Shown: in pieces, positions 35,524 through 44,329 of the stretch
How positions within the stretch are numbered: the stretch's first letter is position 1
Layout: the number at the start of each line of letters is the position of its first letter
Assembly (NCBI RefSeq): GCF_002959915.1
Contig: NZ_PPDE01000008.1
Location: 1-64,000, forward strand
Length of the DNA: 64,000 nucleotides
From: Veillonella atypica KON
GTDB lineage: Bacteria; Bacillota; Negativicutes; Veillonellales; Veillonellaceae
Direction of reading: 5' to 3'
Notes under the pieces: generated by a model
The model's database searches: none
What the model was told of the DNA's origin: nothing
What the model saw: the letters and a program-made list of their open reading frames with translations, nothing else
Position numbers and translations under genes: made by a program

Positions 35524-36822
35524 TTATCTTCGATTGCCACGTCGACCTGTTTGTGATGTAGAGGCACGGCGTTGTCGAGTATTGGAACCCTTATGGCCTC
35601 GAGCCTTATGGGCTTTTGCCTTTGTAGATTGATAGGAACTTGTGATTTTAGGTTTTGATGTTGCTTTTTTGCGTTTTGGCGCAGTGCTGGCATTACCTTT
35701 AGTTTTGATTTGCCCATCTTTTGTGTATTTTGTTAAGGTTGCTTGGATCGCACGTTCTATGCGTCGTAACCAAGATTCATCGGCTGGCGTAGCAAATGTA
35801 ACGGCTATACCAGAATTACCTGCACGACCTGTACGACCGATACGATGGATGTAGTAATCTACATCATGAGGTACATCATAGTTGTATACATGAGTGATGC
35901 CCTCAATATCGATGCCGCGCGCTGCAATATCAGTAGCCACCAAAATTTGTGTTTTTGCCTTGGCAAAGTCTCGAAGTATTTGTGTGCGTCGGCCCTGTGT
36001 TAGGTCGCCGTGCATTTCAGCAATGTTGAGACCTGCAGCTGTCAACTCATAGGATAGTCGAATGGCGCCTTCTCGCTTGTTACAGAATACAATTGCCAAA
36101 TATGGATTATCTTCTTGGATCATCTTGATGAGGCGAGGTGTTTTATCCTCTGGATTCATCATGTATACGCGTTGGTCAATTGAGTCTAGTGTAATGTGTT
36201 TGCCTTCCGCCGTTACAGATACCGGTTTTGTCATATATGCTTTTGCTAGGTTGCGTATCTTGTCCGGAATTGTAGCAGAGAAGAGTAACAATTGTCGATT
36301 CGCATCTGTTTGACCGATTAGGTTTTCTATGTCTGGTAAAAATCCCATGTGAAGCATTTGATCCGCTTCATCTAATACTACGCGACGGATCGAATCGAGA
36401 TGGAGTGAGCCGCGCTTAGCGTGGTCCAATAAGCGACCTGGTGTACCTAGGATAACGTGAGGACGTCTACCAAGTTGTTGTAATTGGGATTCAATCGTTT
36501 TACCACCGATGAGCGGAAGAATATCGACATCCAACACAGCGCCTAGCACCTTTGCTTCGTCGGAAATTTGTTTAATGAGTTCCCGTGTTGGTGCGATAAT
36601 CAGTACTTGTTCTTGATGTACATCTGTGTGAATGCGTTGCAATATAGGCAATAAGAAGGCTAGTGTTTTGCCTGTTCCTGTTTGTGCCTTTGCAATAATA
36701 TCATTGCCTTTGAAGACGATAGGAATCGATTGTTCTTGAATCGGCGTTGGTTCCTTGATGCCTTGTTTTTGTAAGGTGCTAATAAGTTCGTCGCAAACGC
36801 CTAAGGATTTAAAAGATTTCAT
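35524..36822 (-). CDS. DEAD-box RNA helicase
   Basis: This 432-residue helicase unwinds RNA duplexes using ATP. All key motifs are present: PTPIQEQSIP (Q), AQTGTGKTLAF (I), APTREL (Ia), TPGRLLDH (Ib), VLDEADQMLHMGF (II), FSATIP (III), VATDIAARGIDIEG (V) and HRIGRTGRAG (VI). The tail (about 365-432) is very basic, rich in Lys, Arg and Ser, and probably binds RNA. It resembles CshA/DeaD-type proteins; roles in ribosome assembly or mRNA decay cannot be separated by sequence. Confidence 0.93.
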   Translation of the reverse strand: MKSFKSLGVCDELISTLQKQGIKEPTPIQEQSIPIVFKGNDIIAKAQTGTGKTLAFLLPILQRIHTDVHQEQVLIIAPTRELIKQISDEAKVLGAVLDVDILPLIGGKTIESQLQQLGRRPHVILGTPGRLLDHAKRGSLHLDSIRRVVLDEADQMLHMGFLPDIENLIGQTDANRQLLLFSATIPDKIRNLAKAYMTKPVSVTAEGKHITLDSIDQRVYMMNPEDKTPRLIKMIQEDNPYLAIVFCNKREGAIRLSYELTAAGLNIAEMHGDLTQGRRTQILRDFAKAKTQILVATDIAARGIDIEGITHVYNYDVPHDVDYYIHRIGRTGRAGNSGIAVTFATPADESWLRRIERAIQATLTKYTKDGQIKTKGNASTAPKRKKATSKPKITSSYQSTKAKAHKARGHKGSNTRQRRASTSQTGRRGNRR

Positions 36823-37215
36823 GTGTCGTCCTTTCTTTAATACATATTATATTAATTATACCTAATCTATTAGAGTGGAGCAAATTTATATCATTATGGA
36901 TTATTCTGGGGAGATAATGAGTGTTGAATAACATCTAATTAAATGAATAAAATTCAGAAAATGAGAATTTGAAGGGCGAAATTGAGATTAGAAGTTTTAA
37001 TAATGACAGGCAATTCTTAAAACGCAAGTATGAAAATGAGAATGAATATATAATAAATTGATAACAAGATAACCTTAATTATCATTTTCAGTAATGAGAA
37101 ATCTTATTGTGTATATAATATTAAAATTGATGGACCCTTATTTTATAAGTATGTTTGGTATATTTTTAAAATAGGTATAATCATATTTAATAATAAGTAT
37201 AAATATTTTGAATAA
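36823..37215. other. AT-rich region upstream of feoAB with repeated Fur-like half sites
   Basis: About 390 bases without an ORF. It holds several copies of ATGAGA/AATGAG-type words (near 36914, 36960, 37035, 37092), and an imperfect Fur-box match around 37079-37097 (ATTATCATTTTCAGTAAT). The unusual length and repeated half sites suggest a multi-site regulatory region, but a small RNA cannot be excluded. Confidence 0.45.
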
Positions 37216-37260
37216 TAAAATGATAATTATTGTTGAAATTATGAACTCTCATGATATAAT
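37216..37260 (+). promoter_or_regulatory. feoAB promoter overlapped by a Fur box
   Basis: TTGAAA at 37233-37238 and a perfect TATAAT at 37255-37260 are 16 bases apart. The 19 bases at 37216-37234 match 14 of 19 positions of the classical Fur box, including an unbroken AATGATAAT core, and overlap the -35. Iron-dependent repression is the natural reading. Confidence 0.75.
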
Positions 37261-37338
37261 AATTTAAGATATTAATACGCATTATTATTTGGTGTGTTTA
37301 ATATGAGGTTGTTAGGTACAATAATTAGGAGGTGTCGT

Positions 37339-37572
37339 ATGGCTATCAAAAAGTTAAAAGACATGAAACCAGGTGAGTCTGGTCTTATTGTTACACTACA
37401 TGGCAGTGGCAACGTTAAGCATCGTCTAATTGACATGGGTCTTGTACATGGTACAAAAATCCATGTTATGAAGTTTGCCCCTTTGGGGGATCCGGTGGAA
37501 ATCAAAGTAAAAAACTTTGAATTAGCACTTCGTAATAGCGAAGCTGGCATGATTGATGTAGAGGTTCAATAG
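37339..37572 (+). CDS. feoA: Ferrous iron transport protein FeoA
   Basis: FeoA is a small SH3-like cytosolic protein needed for FeoB-driven Fe2+ uptake. The 77-residue product contains MKPGESGLIV, HRLIDMGLVHGTKIHV and NFELALRNSEAGMIDVEV, matching FeoA throughout. The ATG at 37339 has AGGAGG at ideal spacing; an upstream in-frame ATG lacks one. feoB starts nine bases after the stop. Expression is likely repressed by Fur at the upstream box. Confidence 0.96.
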   Translation: MAIKKLKDMKPGESGLIVTLHGSGNVKHRLIDMGLVHGTKIHVMKFAPLGDPVEIKVKNFELALRNSEAGMIDVEVQ

Positions 37573-37581
37573 GAGGTTCAC

Positions 37582-39951
37582 ATGGCAGAAAAAGGGCAAA
37601 TTCGAATTGCCTTAGCAGGTAACCCTAACTGTGGTAAAACTACAATGTTTAACAATATCACAGGGGCGAAGCAACACGTTGGTAACTATGCCGGCGTTAC
37701 AGTAGAAAAAAAGGAAGGCTATAAGAAATTTGATGGCCATGAGTTATTGTTTATTGACTTACCAGGTACATATAGCTTAACTGCACGTTCCTTGGATGAG
37801 TTAGTAGCGCGTAATGTTATCGTAAATGATAACCCAGATGTAATTGTTAATGTTCTTGATGCATCTAATTTGGAACGTAACTTATATTTAGCTGCACAAT
37901 TAGTGGAACTTGAAAAGCCAATGGTTATTGCTCTAAACATGTCTGATGTTGCTGAAGATATGGGCATCAAATACGACCTAAAAAAAATGGCAGAAATGAC
38001 AGGGGCTACAATTGTTAGCACAGTAGGTCGTACAAACATTGGTACAAATGAGTTGTTAGAAGCAACAGTTAGTGTAGCTGCTTCTCAAAAAGCTCCTGGT
38101 GTAACAATTAACTATGGTGATTTGTTAGAAGGCAAAATTAGTGAACTTGTAGAAGAACTAAAACAAGCTGGTACTGTTACATATCCACTTCGTTGGGTTG
38201 CTGTTAAGTTGTTAGAAAAAGATGCGGACGTTATTGGCAAAGTTATGCGCTTTGAAAATACAGAAGCTGTTATTGAAAAAGCGAAAGCGATTCGTGAAGA
38301 AATTAAAGATCAAGTCGATCTTGATGTAGTATTCCAAGAATATCGTCACCGCTTCGCAGTAGAAGTATATAATACATGTTTAACACAGGCTCCTACACAA
38401 TTAGAAACGCGTTCTGACCGTTATGATAAAATTTTAACTCACCGTATTCTTGGTTTGCCAATTTTTATGGTTGTAATGTGGTTACTATTTAACTTCGTAA
38501 ATACTGTAGGTGCTATTCCTCAAACTTGGATTACAGATGGCTTTACTGCATTACAGGCATGGGTTGTAACAGTTATTCCAGAAGGTCAGTTACAATCACT
38601 TATTTCTGATGGTATCATCGCTGGTGTAGGTGCTGTATTATCCTTCGTACCATTAATTCTATTATTATTCCTTGGTATCTCTTTCTTGGAAGATACAGGG
38701 TATATGGCACGTGCTGCCTTCGTTATTGACCGTGTAATGCGCGCTTGTGGTTTACATGGTAAATCGTTTATTCCTTTATTATTAGGTTTTGGTTGTTCCG
38801 TACCATCCGTAATGGGTGCACGTATACTTGATAACTACAAAGATCGTATGGTAACAATCTTAATTACTCCATTCATGAGTTGTTCTGCACGCTTACCTGT
38901 TTATACTTTGTTTGCAGCAGCATTTTTCCCTCCTAAATGGGCTGGTACTGTAGTATTTGCTGTGTATGCATTAGGCATTGTATTTGGTATCGTATTTGCT
39001 AAAATTTTCCGCAAATATTTATTTGCTGGCGAAGCAGAACCATTCGTAATGGAATTGCCTCCATATCATTTACCAACTTTAAAAGCTACATTAACTCATA
39101 TGCTTGAACGTGGTATTATGTACCTTAAAAAAGCAGGTACTTTCATCCTTGCTGCTTCCATTCTCGTATGGTTCATCACAACATATCCAATGGATGTGGA
39201 ATACTCCAAAGATTATGATGCATTGCATGATCAAGTAGCTCAAACATATGAAATGAAAGATGCTGAAACTTTGGCTCATTTTGGTATCACTACAGATGAA
39301 CAAAAAGATCAAGTAAATGAAATTGTTGATAATATGAAATCTACTGTAGCAGATGCCACTACACAAGCAGAGGATGCTGGAGAAGATGATCCTGTAATCG
39401 AAGTAGAAGATGATTCCGAAGCCCCTGAATTGTTCAATGATATTAAAGAACAAAATGAACAATTATTCCCAGTAGCATGGGCTATGTACAAAAATAGCGT
39501 TAATTTAGATGATGAAAATCAAAAAATTGACGATGAAAAAAATTCTGAAAAATTGGAACAATCCTATGCTGCTATGTTCGGTAAAGCAATCAACCCAGTT
39601 CTTAAACCATTAGGCTTTGACTGGAAAATCGGTGTATCTCTTGTGGCTGGTTTAGCGGCTAAAGAAGTTATTGTATCTACATTGGGTACAATTTATGCAG
39701 TAGGTGGCGATACACTTCACCCTCAAGCATTGACTGATTACTTACAAAATGATCCAGACTTTACACCATTGGTTGCATTAACATTAATGCTATTCATCTT
39801 GATTTACCCTCCATGTATCGCAGCGCTAGCAGTTATTAAACGCGAAACTGGTTCTTGGAAATGGATGTTATTCATGTTCTGCTATGAAAATGCTTTCGCA
39901 TGGATTGCATGCTTTATTTTCTACAATATCGGTTTGGCACTAGGCTTCTAA
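37582..39951 (+). CDS. feoB: Ferrous iron transporter FeoB
   Basis: FeoB moves Fe2+ across the inner membrane. The N-terminal G domain has ALAGNPNCGKTTMFN (G1), DLPGTYSL (G3) and ALNMSDVAED (G4). The membrane part has two gate repeats: GFGCSVPSVMGAR with SCSARLPVYTLF, and GLAAKEVIVSTLG with YPPCIAALAVIKRE. At 789 residues it is a little longer than E. coli FeoB. Between the gates, about residues 538-672, lies a long, hydrophilic, very acidic loop with a Glu/Asp-rich core near 593-615. It follows feoA by nine bases, with AGGAGG upstream. Confidence 0.97.
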   Translation: MAEKGQIRIALAGNPNCGKTTMFNNITGAKQHVGNYAGVTVEKKEGYKKFDGHELLFIDLPGTYSLTARSLDELVARNVIVNDNPDVIVNVLDASNLERNLYLAAQLVELEKPMVIALNMSDVAEDMGIKYDLKKMAEMTGATIVSTVGRTNIGTNELLEATVSVAASQKAPGVTINYGDLLEGKISELVEELKQAGTVTYPLRWVAVKLLEKDADVIGKVMRFENTEAVIEKAKAIREEIKDQVDLDVVFQEYRHRFAVEVYNTCLTQAPTQLETRSDRYDKILTHRILGLPIFMVVMWLLFNFVNTVGAIPQTWITDGFTALQAWVVTVIPEGQLQSLISDGIIAGVGAVLSFVPLILLLFLGISFLEDTGYMARAAFVIDRVMRACGLHGKSFIPLLLGFGCSVPSVMGARILDNYKDRMVTILITPFMSCSARLPVYTLFAAAFFPPKWAGTVVFAVYALGIVFGIVFAKIFRKYLFAGEAEPFVMELPPYHLPTLKATLTHMLERGIMYLKKAGTFILAASILVWFITTYPMDVEYSKDYDALHDQVAQTYEMKDAETLAHFGITTDEQKDQVNEIVDNMKSTVADATTQAEDAGEDDPVIEVEDDSEAPELFNDIKEQNEQLFPVAWAMYKNSVNLDDENQKIDDEKNSEKLEQSYAAMFGKAINPVLKPLGFDWKIGVSLVAGLAAKEVIVSTLGTIYAVGGDTLHPQALTDYLQNDPDFTPLVALTLMLFILIYPPCIAALAVIKRETGSWKWMLFMFCYENAFAWIACFIFYNIGLALGF

Positions 39952-40059
39952 TTAAAGCGTAGCTAATCACTATGGTTTACATTCCTTAGATACCTAGAAC
40001 TAAATTGTATTGACATAATGTAATTTAATTATAGAAAAAATTTAAAATAATTCTTGCCA

Positions 40060-40088
40060 ATTATCATTATTTGTGGTTAAATGATAAT
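40060..40088 (+). promoter_or_regulatory. Inverted Fur-like half sites upstream of the Cys-rich peptide gene
   Basis: ATTATCATT (40060-40068) and AATGATAAT (40080-40088) form a perfect 9-bp inverted repeat with an 11-base spacer. Each arm equals a Fur half-site block, and AAATGATAATGAGAA also resembles a 7-1-7 Fur core. It lies in the gap between feoB and the next gene, so that transcript may be iron-controlled separately. Confidence 0.55.
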
Positions 40089-40183
40089 GAGAAAAGGGAA
40101 ATATCCAAATATATTGCTTTTAACTCATTTATCATATATCAATTTATGAAAATTTGGTGGATATTGAGAAAGAAGGAATTATA

Positions 40184-40378
40184 ATGGATAACCTAATTAT
40201 AGGACTCATAGTGATATTAGCATTGGCTTATCTTGGTACAAAAATTTATAAACAAGTGTCTGGTAAGGGTGGCTGCGGCTGTGGTAGCGGTGGCTCCAAA
40301 AAATCTTCTAGTTGCGGTGGTAACTGCAGCTGTGATGGTTCCAATAAAGCACTAGGCATTAAACGTACCGCTAAGTAA
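40184..40378 (+). CDS. FeoB-associated Cys-rich membrane peptide
   Basis: This 64-residue protein has one N-terminal helix (LIIGLIVILALAYLGTKIY) and a cytosolic Gly/Ser/Cys tail: GCGCGSGG, SSSCGGNCSCDG, with five cysteines in all. It matches the FeoB-associated family found after feoB in many Firmicutes. The cysteines could hand over or sense Fe2+ (inference). The ATG at 40184 has GAAGGAA upstream; an earlier in-frame ATG would place charged residues before the helix. Confidence 0.9.
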   Translation: MDNLIIGLIVILALAYLGTKIYKQVSGKGGCGCGSGGSKKSSSCGGNCSCDGSNKALGIKRTAK

Positions 40379-40400
40379 GCTAATACGAATTCTGAATTTG

Positions 40401-40434
40401 AAAGAGGGGTCTCTATAATGGATCCTCTTTTCAA
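40401..40434 (+). terminator. Hairpin between the Cys-rich peptide and DUF6110-like genes
   Basis: AAAGAGGGGTC and GATCCTCTTT pair with one bulge, followed by TTCAAAT. The T-run is short, so it may be a partial terminator or attenuator. Confidence 0.5.
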
Positions 40435-40480
40435 ATATAGTAAGTAAATTTTTATATATTTAGTAGAAAGGGATATTATC

Positions 40481-40741
40481 ATGTTCAACTTCAATCAAAA
40501 CAATCTTAAAAACGCTAACTTATTCGCAGCAGGTCTTGCATTGGGTACTGTAGGTCTTAAAGTGTTGACTTCTAAAGACGCTAAAAAAGTATATGCTGGT
40601 ATCGTAGCAGCTGGCCTTCGCGCTAAAGAAACTGTATTAGAAACAGCTGAAAAAGTACAAGCTTCCGCATCTGATGTATTGGCAGAAGCTCAAGAAATCA
40701 ACGAAGCACGCAACGAAGAAATCTTTGAAGAAAATAAATAA
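40481..40741 (+). CDS. Small DUF6110-like protein
   Basis: This 86-residue protein has a mildly hydrophobic N-terminal segment (NLFAAGLALGTVGLKVL). A long, amphipathic, Glu/Ala/Lys-rich helix follows (about 38-86), resembling apolipoprotein-like or YtxH-like proteins. Proteins of this kind, annotated DUF6110, sit directly before metal P-type ATPases in Firmicutes. A regulatory or scaffold role for the ATPase is inferred only from position. GAAAGGGA precedes the ATG; the ATPase begins 15 bases after the stop. Confidence 0.75.
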   Translation: MFNFNQNNLKNANLFAAGLALGTVGLKVLTSKDAKKVYAGIVAAGLRAKETVLETAEKVQASASDVLAEAQEINEARNEEIFEENK

Positions 40742-40756
40742 TAGAAGGATTTAACT

Positions 40757-42892
40757 ATGTTACAATTTTCTGTTGTACGAAAACTCAGAAATCGCTTGCA
40801 TGTTAAGGTAACAGGTCATCGCTTTACAGAAGCTGAAGCAGCTTATGTAGAAGATACATTATTACTTAATGATGCAATTTTAGACGTAACCTTCTATACA
40901 CGTAGCAGTCAGATCGTCATTAAACATACTGGCGATTCTGAATCTGTACGTGATGCGGTGTTAGGTCTACGCGATTTAGATTTATCCGAAGCTCCTGCTT
41001 TGAATGAATACTCTCCGCGCTTGGTAAATAAAAAATATCGTGAAATGATGATTAATCGTACTGCTATTTACTTAGGTAAAAAAGCAGTGTTACCTGCACC
41101 GATTGCGGCAGCATGGGCATGGTTTGACGGTATTAAATTTATCGGCAAAGCGATTAAAACATTGTGGCAACGTAAGTTAACCGTAGAGGTTCTCGACGGT
41201 GTTGCTATTGGTGCAGCTTTACTTCAAAAAGATTATCCTACAGCTGGTGCTGTTATGTACCTATTAGGTATTGGCGATATCTTAGAAGAATGGACTCACC
41301 GTAAATCCGTATTGAATCTCGCTCAAAGCATGTCTTTGAATGTTGATAAAGTATGGGTTTTAGTTGATGACATTGAAGTGAGCAAGCCTGTTAACGAAGT
41401 TGTGGAAGGCGATAAAATCATTATCCGTCAAGGTGAAGTAATTCCATTGGATGGCACTGTAATCGATGGTGTTGTTCTTGTAAATGAAAGCTCCATGACT
41501 GGTGAACCAGAAGCAGTTCGTCGCGATCAAGACAGTTCTGTATATGCAGGTACTGTTGTTGAAGACGGTAAAGCTATTGTAGAAGTACGTAGCACATCTA
41601 AATCTTCTCGTTACGAAAAAATCGTTAACCTCATTGAAGAGTCTGAACAAATGAAATCCGGTATGGAACAACAAGCATATCGCATGGCTGATAAATTAGT
41701 GCCTATTAGCTTTATCGGTGCTGGTTTAACATATTTGTTGACTCGAAATGTAATGAAAGCATTGTCTTTCGTTATGGTTGACTTCTCTTGTGCTCTAAAA
41801 TTATCCATTCCATTGGCAGTACTTTCCGCTATGCAAGAAGCATCTAAACGCGGTATCACTGTTAAAGGTGGTAAGTTCTTAGAACAAATTGCACAAGCAG
41901 ATATGATTGTGTTCGATAAAACTGGTACTCTTACAAAAGCAGAACCTGAGTTTGAACAAATCATTCCATTTAATGGTCATGATGCAGATGAAATGTTAAA
42001 ATTAGCTGCATGTATTGAGGAACATTTCCCTCATTCCATGGCAAAAGCAATTGTACGTGCTGCTAAGGATCATTCCTTGCCTCACAAGGAAATGCACTCC
42101 GACGTAGAATACGTTGTAGCTCATGGTATTGCATCTAAAGTTGGCCGCTATCGTGTACGCATTGGTAGTGCTCACTACATCTTTGATGATGAAAAAACAA
42201 AGATTCCTGCAGATGAACAAGAAAAGTTCAATAATTTACCAAATTCATCTTCCCATATTTACCTCGCTATTGGAGGTACACTAGCAGCGGTTATTTGTAT
42301 TAAAGACCCTGTACGCGATGAATCTAAACAAGTTATTGCTGATTTACATGCTTTAGGCATTAAAAAGATTGTCATGATGACTGGTGACTCCAAACGCAAT
42401 GCGCAACGCGTAGCTGATGAACTCGGTATCGATGAAGTGCATGCAGAGGTATTGCCAGAGGATAAAGCAGCTTATGTAAAACAAGCAAAAGCTGAAGGTT
42501 ATACTGTCATGATGGTAGGGGATGGTATCAATGATTCCCCAGCTATTTCTGAAGCACATGTAGGCATCGCAATGAATGAAGGTGCTCCTATTGCACAAAA
42601 AATTGCGAATGTTACGATTTCTTCTGATAATCTACAAGCTCTTGTAGATTTACGCCGCATTTCTATGGCCTTGATGAAACGCATCAAGTCCAATTACAAT
42701 GGCATTGTTGGTTTCAATGGTGCTCTTGTAGGTGGTGGCGTACTTGGTTTCATGCCTCCAAGTCAAACTGCTTGGTTACATAACCTATTCACATTGGGTA
42801 TTGGTATTGAAAGCATGACTCCATTGTTGAAAGAAGAAAAATCTGAAGACAAACATACAATTGATATTACTGCAGAATCTACTGTTGCATAA
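40757..42892 (+). CDS. P1B-type metal-transporting ATPase with FSCALK membrane motif
   Basis: All catalytic motifs of a P-type ATPase are present: SSMTGEPEAV (TGE near 248), VFDKTGTLTK (phospho-Asp387), MMTGDSKRNA and MMVGDGINDSPA (588-593). The metal-site motif in the ion-path helix, normally CPC, SPC or similar, here reads FSCALK (343-348), with Lys in the site. The nucleotide-binding HP motif reads EHFPHSMAKAI. The N-terminal ~80 residues are HMA-like but lack CxxC. It lies in a Fur-marked cluster with FeoAB, so iron or manganese export is plausible; the metal is not determined. 711 residues. Confidence 0.9.
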   Translation: MLQFSVVRKLRNRLHVKVTGHRFTEAEAAYVEDTLLLNDAILDVTFYTRSSQIVIKHTGDSESVRDAVLGLRDLDLSEAPALNEYSPRLVNKKYREMMINRTAIYLGKKAVLPAPIAAAWAWFDGIKFIGKAIKTLWQRKLTVEVLDGVAIGAALLQKDYPTAGAVMYLLGIGDILEEWTHRKSVLNLAQSMSLNVDKVWVLVDDIEVSKPVNEVVEGDKIIIRQGEVIPLDGTVIDGVVLVNESSMTGEPEAVRRDQDSSVYAGTVVEDGKAIVEVRSTSKSSRYEKIVNLIEESEQMKSGMEQQAYRMADKLVPISFIGAGLTYLLTRNVMKALSFVMVDFSCALKLSIPLAVLSAMQEASKRGITVKGGKFLEQIAQADMIVFDKTGTLTKAEPEFEQIIPFNGHDADEMLKLAACIEEHFPHSMAKAIVRAAKDHSLPHKEMHSDVEYVVAHGIASKVGRYRVRIGSAHYIFDDEKTKIPADEQEKFNNLPNSSSHIYLAIGGTLAAVICIKDPVRDESKQVIADLHALGIKKIVMMTGDSKRNAQRVADELGIDEVHAEVLPEDKAAYVKQAKAEGYTVMMVGDGINDSPAISEAHVGIAMNEGAPIAQKIANVTISSDNLQALVDLRRISMALMKRIKSNYNGIVGFNGALVGGGVLGFMPPSQTAWLHNLFTLGIGIESMTPLLKEEKSEDKHTIDITAESTVA

Positions 42893-42929
42893 TACTTGAT
42901 TGTTTCGTGTTTCGCACATGGATTTTATT

Positions 42930-42967
42930 AAAAGACCTCTTATAGAAAATTTCTATAAGGGGTCTTT
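42930..42967 (+). terminator. Terminator after the P-type ATPase
   Basis: AAAAGACCTCTTATAGAAA and TTTCTATAAGGGGTCTTTT form a long stem (one wobble) with a minimal loop, then a T-run. It closes the iron cluster. Confidence 0.93.
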
Positions 42968-43033
42968 TTTTGTGGCATTTTACTGGTGTGTAGTGTACAA
43001 TATCAAGTGATTAATTATCTTAGGAGAACGTAT

Positions 43034-43441
43034 ATGAACACTATATTAGATATTTGTAAACGATCACTATATATGAATATATTTATCGTGGCCATTCCTG
43101 TTATTTCTTATATGATTCATAATGGATCTAGTGCTACAGTGGCATTGGCATGGTATTTATTGCTATCCTTGTGTATCCCTTGGGCCTATTTATCGTTTAA
43201 AGCTAGTACATTTGGCGCTGAAAACAAACGGATTAACCGCATTATATATGTGCTGGGTTGGGCCGTTATTCAGTTTGCTACCTATAAGCTAATGTTTCTT
43301 GGGTTGGATTTAAATTGGCTTTGGGGCTTGCCATCCGTTGGGCGTGATATTATCTTCCTTGTCGGTATGTATGGTCAAGTTACTATTGTTCTCATCATAG
43401 CTTATTTAATTTCTCAATTGTTGGGAGGTTCACATGAATAA
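43034..43441 (+). CDS. Unknown four-helix membrane protein
   Basis: I do not recognise this 135-residue protein. It has about four hydrophobic segments (about 14-30, 36-54, 70-92 and 106-130) with few charged residues between them. The ATG at 43034 has TAGGAGAA upstream. Its last eight bases overlap the next membrane-protein gene (ATGAATAA), so the two proteins are probably made together and may form a complex. An ECF transporter component follows, which hints at a shared transport role, but no family signature supports this. Confidence 0.7.
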   Translation: MNTILDICKRSLYMNIFIVAIPVISYMIHNGSSATVALAWYLLLSLCIPWAYLSFKASTFGAENKRINRIIYVLGWAVIQFATYKLMFLGLDLNWLWGLPSVGRDIIFLVGMYGQVTIVLIIAYLISQLLGGSHE

Positions 43442-44273
43442 GCAATTTATTGTATTTACTTTAGTTAGTGCCTTTTTTGTAAGTGTAGTGACTGCTGTAT
43501 TACATCAAACCGGTTTGGGATCTCCATATCTCACATTCCCCGTTTTATCTCTATTGGTACCTGTTCTCTTACAACGGATGCGACAAGGACAATTTGGTGA
43601 ATTGCCACTTCATATGGGGTACCATGTATACAGTTGGGCCATTTTTACGGTTATTAATCTATTCACTACGCCGTTCAATGTAACATTGGAAAATCAAGCG
43701 CTTATAGTACTAGTCTTTTTAGGTGTATATTTTTTTATACAGATTTTGCTTGAGTTGGTAGCTTTATTGATGACATTTTTCTTCAAACGTCGCCATAGAT
43801 GGGGTGCGGTTGATGAAGCTTTAGATATGGCCGTTTATATTGTACCAATTCCATTTATCTATTTAGGTTCTATTTTTTACATCAATTTAACGGATCCTAT
43901 CATGGTAGCTTATTTTGGCCCTACCATTAGTTTGAATGCTTTGGTGGGGGAATTCCTATTCATCATCATTTCGATGTTAGTCTTTGCATTCTATATGTAC
44001 CCTCGAAATGGTGAATATAAAGGGACGAGATTATTGCGTATTGTCATTACTGCTGCTATGCTATTAGCTATGAATGGTCATATATTATATGGTGGGTATA
44101 TTCCGGAATTTGTGAAAGCAATAGCACCTACGGTATTTCCAATCTATCAAGGCAATCCACTTGTATTCTTTACACCAGGATTACTGGAATTTGTGTTTAT
44201 TATCGTATCTGTATTAATTGGTAAATTAGTAGAGATAGGTGTAATAAAAGCTCTTACTAAGAGCAAAGGTTAA
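43434..44273 (+). CDS. Unknown multi-pass membrane protein
   Basis: This 279-residue protein is very hydrophobic, with about seven or eight membrane helices, a basic FFKRRHRW loop near 117-124 and a short basic C-terminus (ALTKSKG). No known motif is apparent. It overlaps the preceding membrane protein by eight bases, and the ECF component gene starts 56 bases after its stop, with no terminator between. The energising parts of an ECF transporter (two ATPases and EcfT) are not here; this protein does not look like EcfT. Confidence 0.7.
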   Translation: MNKQFIVFTLVSAFFVSVVTAVLHQTGLGSPYLTFPVLSLLVPVLLQRMRQGQFGELPLHMGYHVYSWAIFTVINLFTTPFNVTLENQALIVLVFLGVYFFIQILLELVALLMTFFFKRRHRWGAVDEALDMAVYIVPIPFIYLGSIFYINLTDPIMVAYFGPTISLNALVGEFLFIIISMLVFAFYMYPRNGEYKGTRLLRIVITAAMLLAMNGHILYGGYIPEFVKAIAPTVFPIYQGNPLVFFTPGLLEFVFIIVSVLIGKLVEIGVIKALTKSKG

Positions 44274-44329
44274 TTTTATTTCTAGTTTCGACTCATATCC
44301 TAAGAGAATGAGAGCGGAGGAGGATTTTT

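Noticed and set aside
37294-37338. Longer FeoA N-terminus starting at 37294
   Set aside because: No ribosome site there, and AGGAGG is perfectly placed for the ATG at 37339.
39091-39462. 123-residue Phe/Cys/Ile-rich minus-strand ORF inside feoB
   Set aside because: Mirror of the acidic FeoB loop codons; no start signals.
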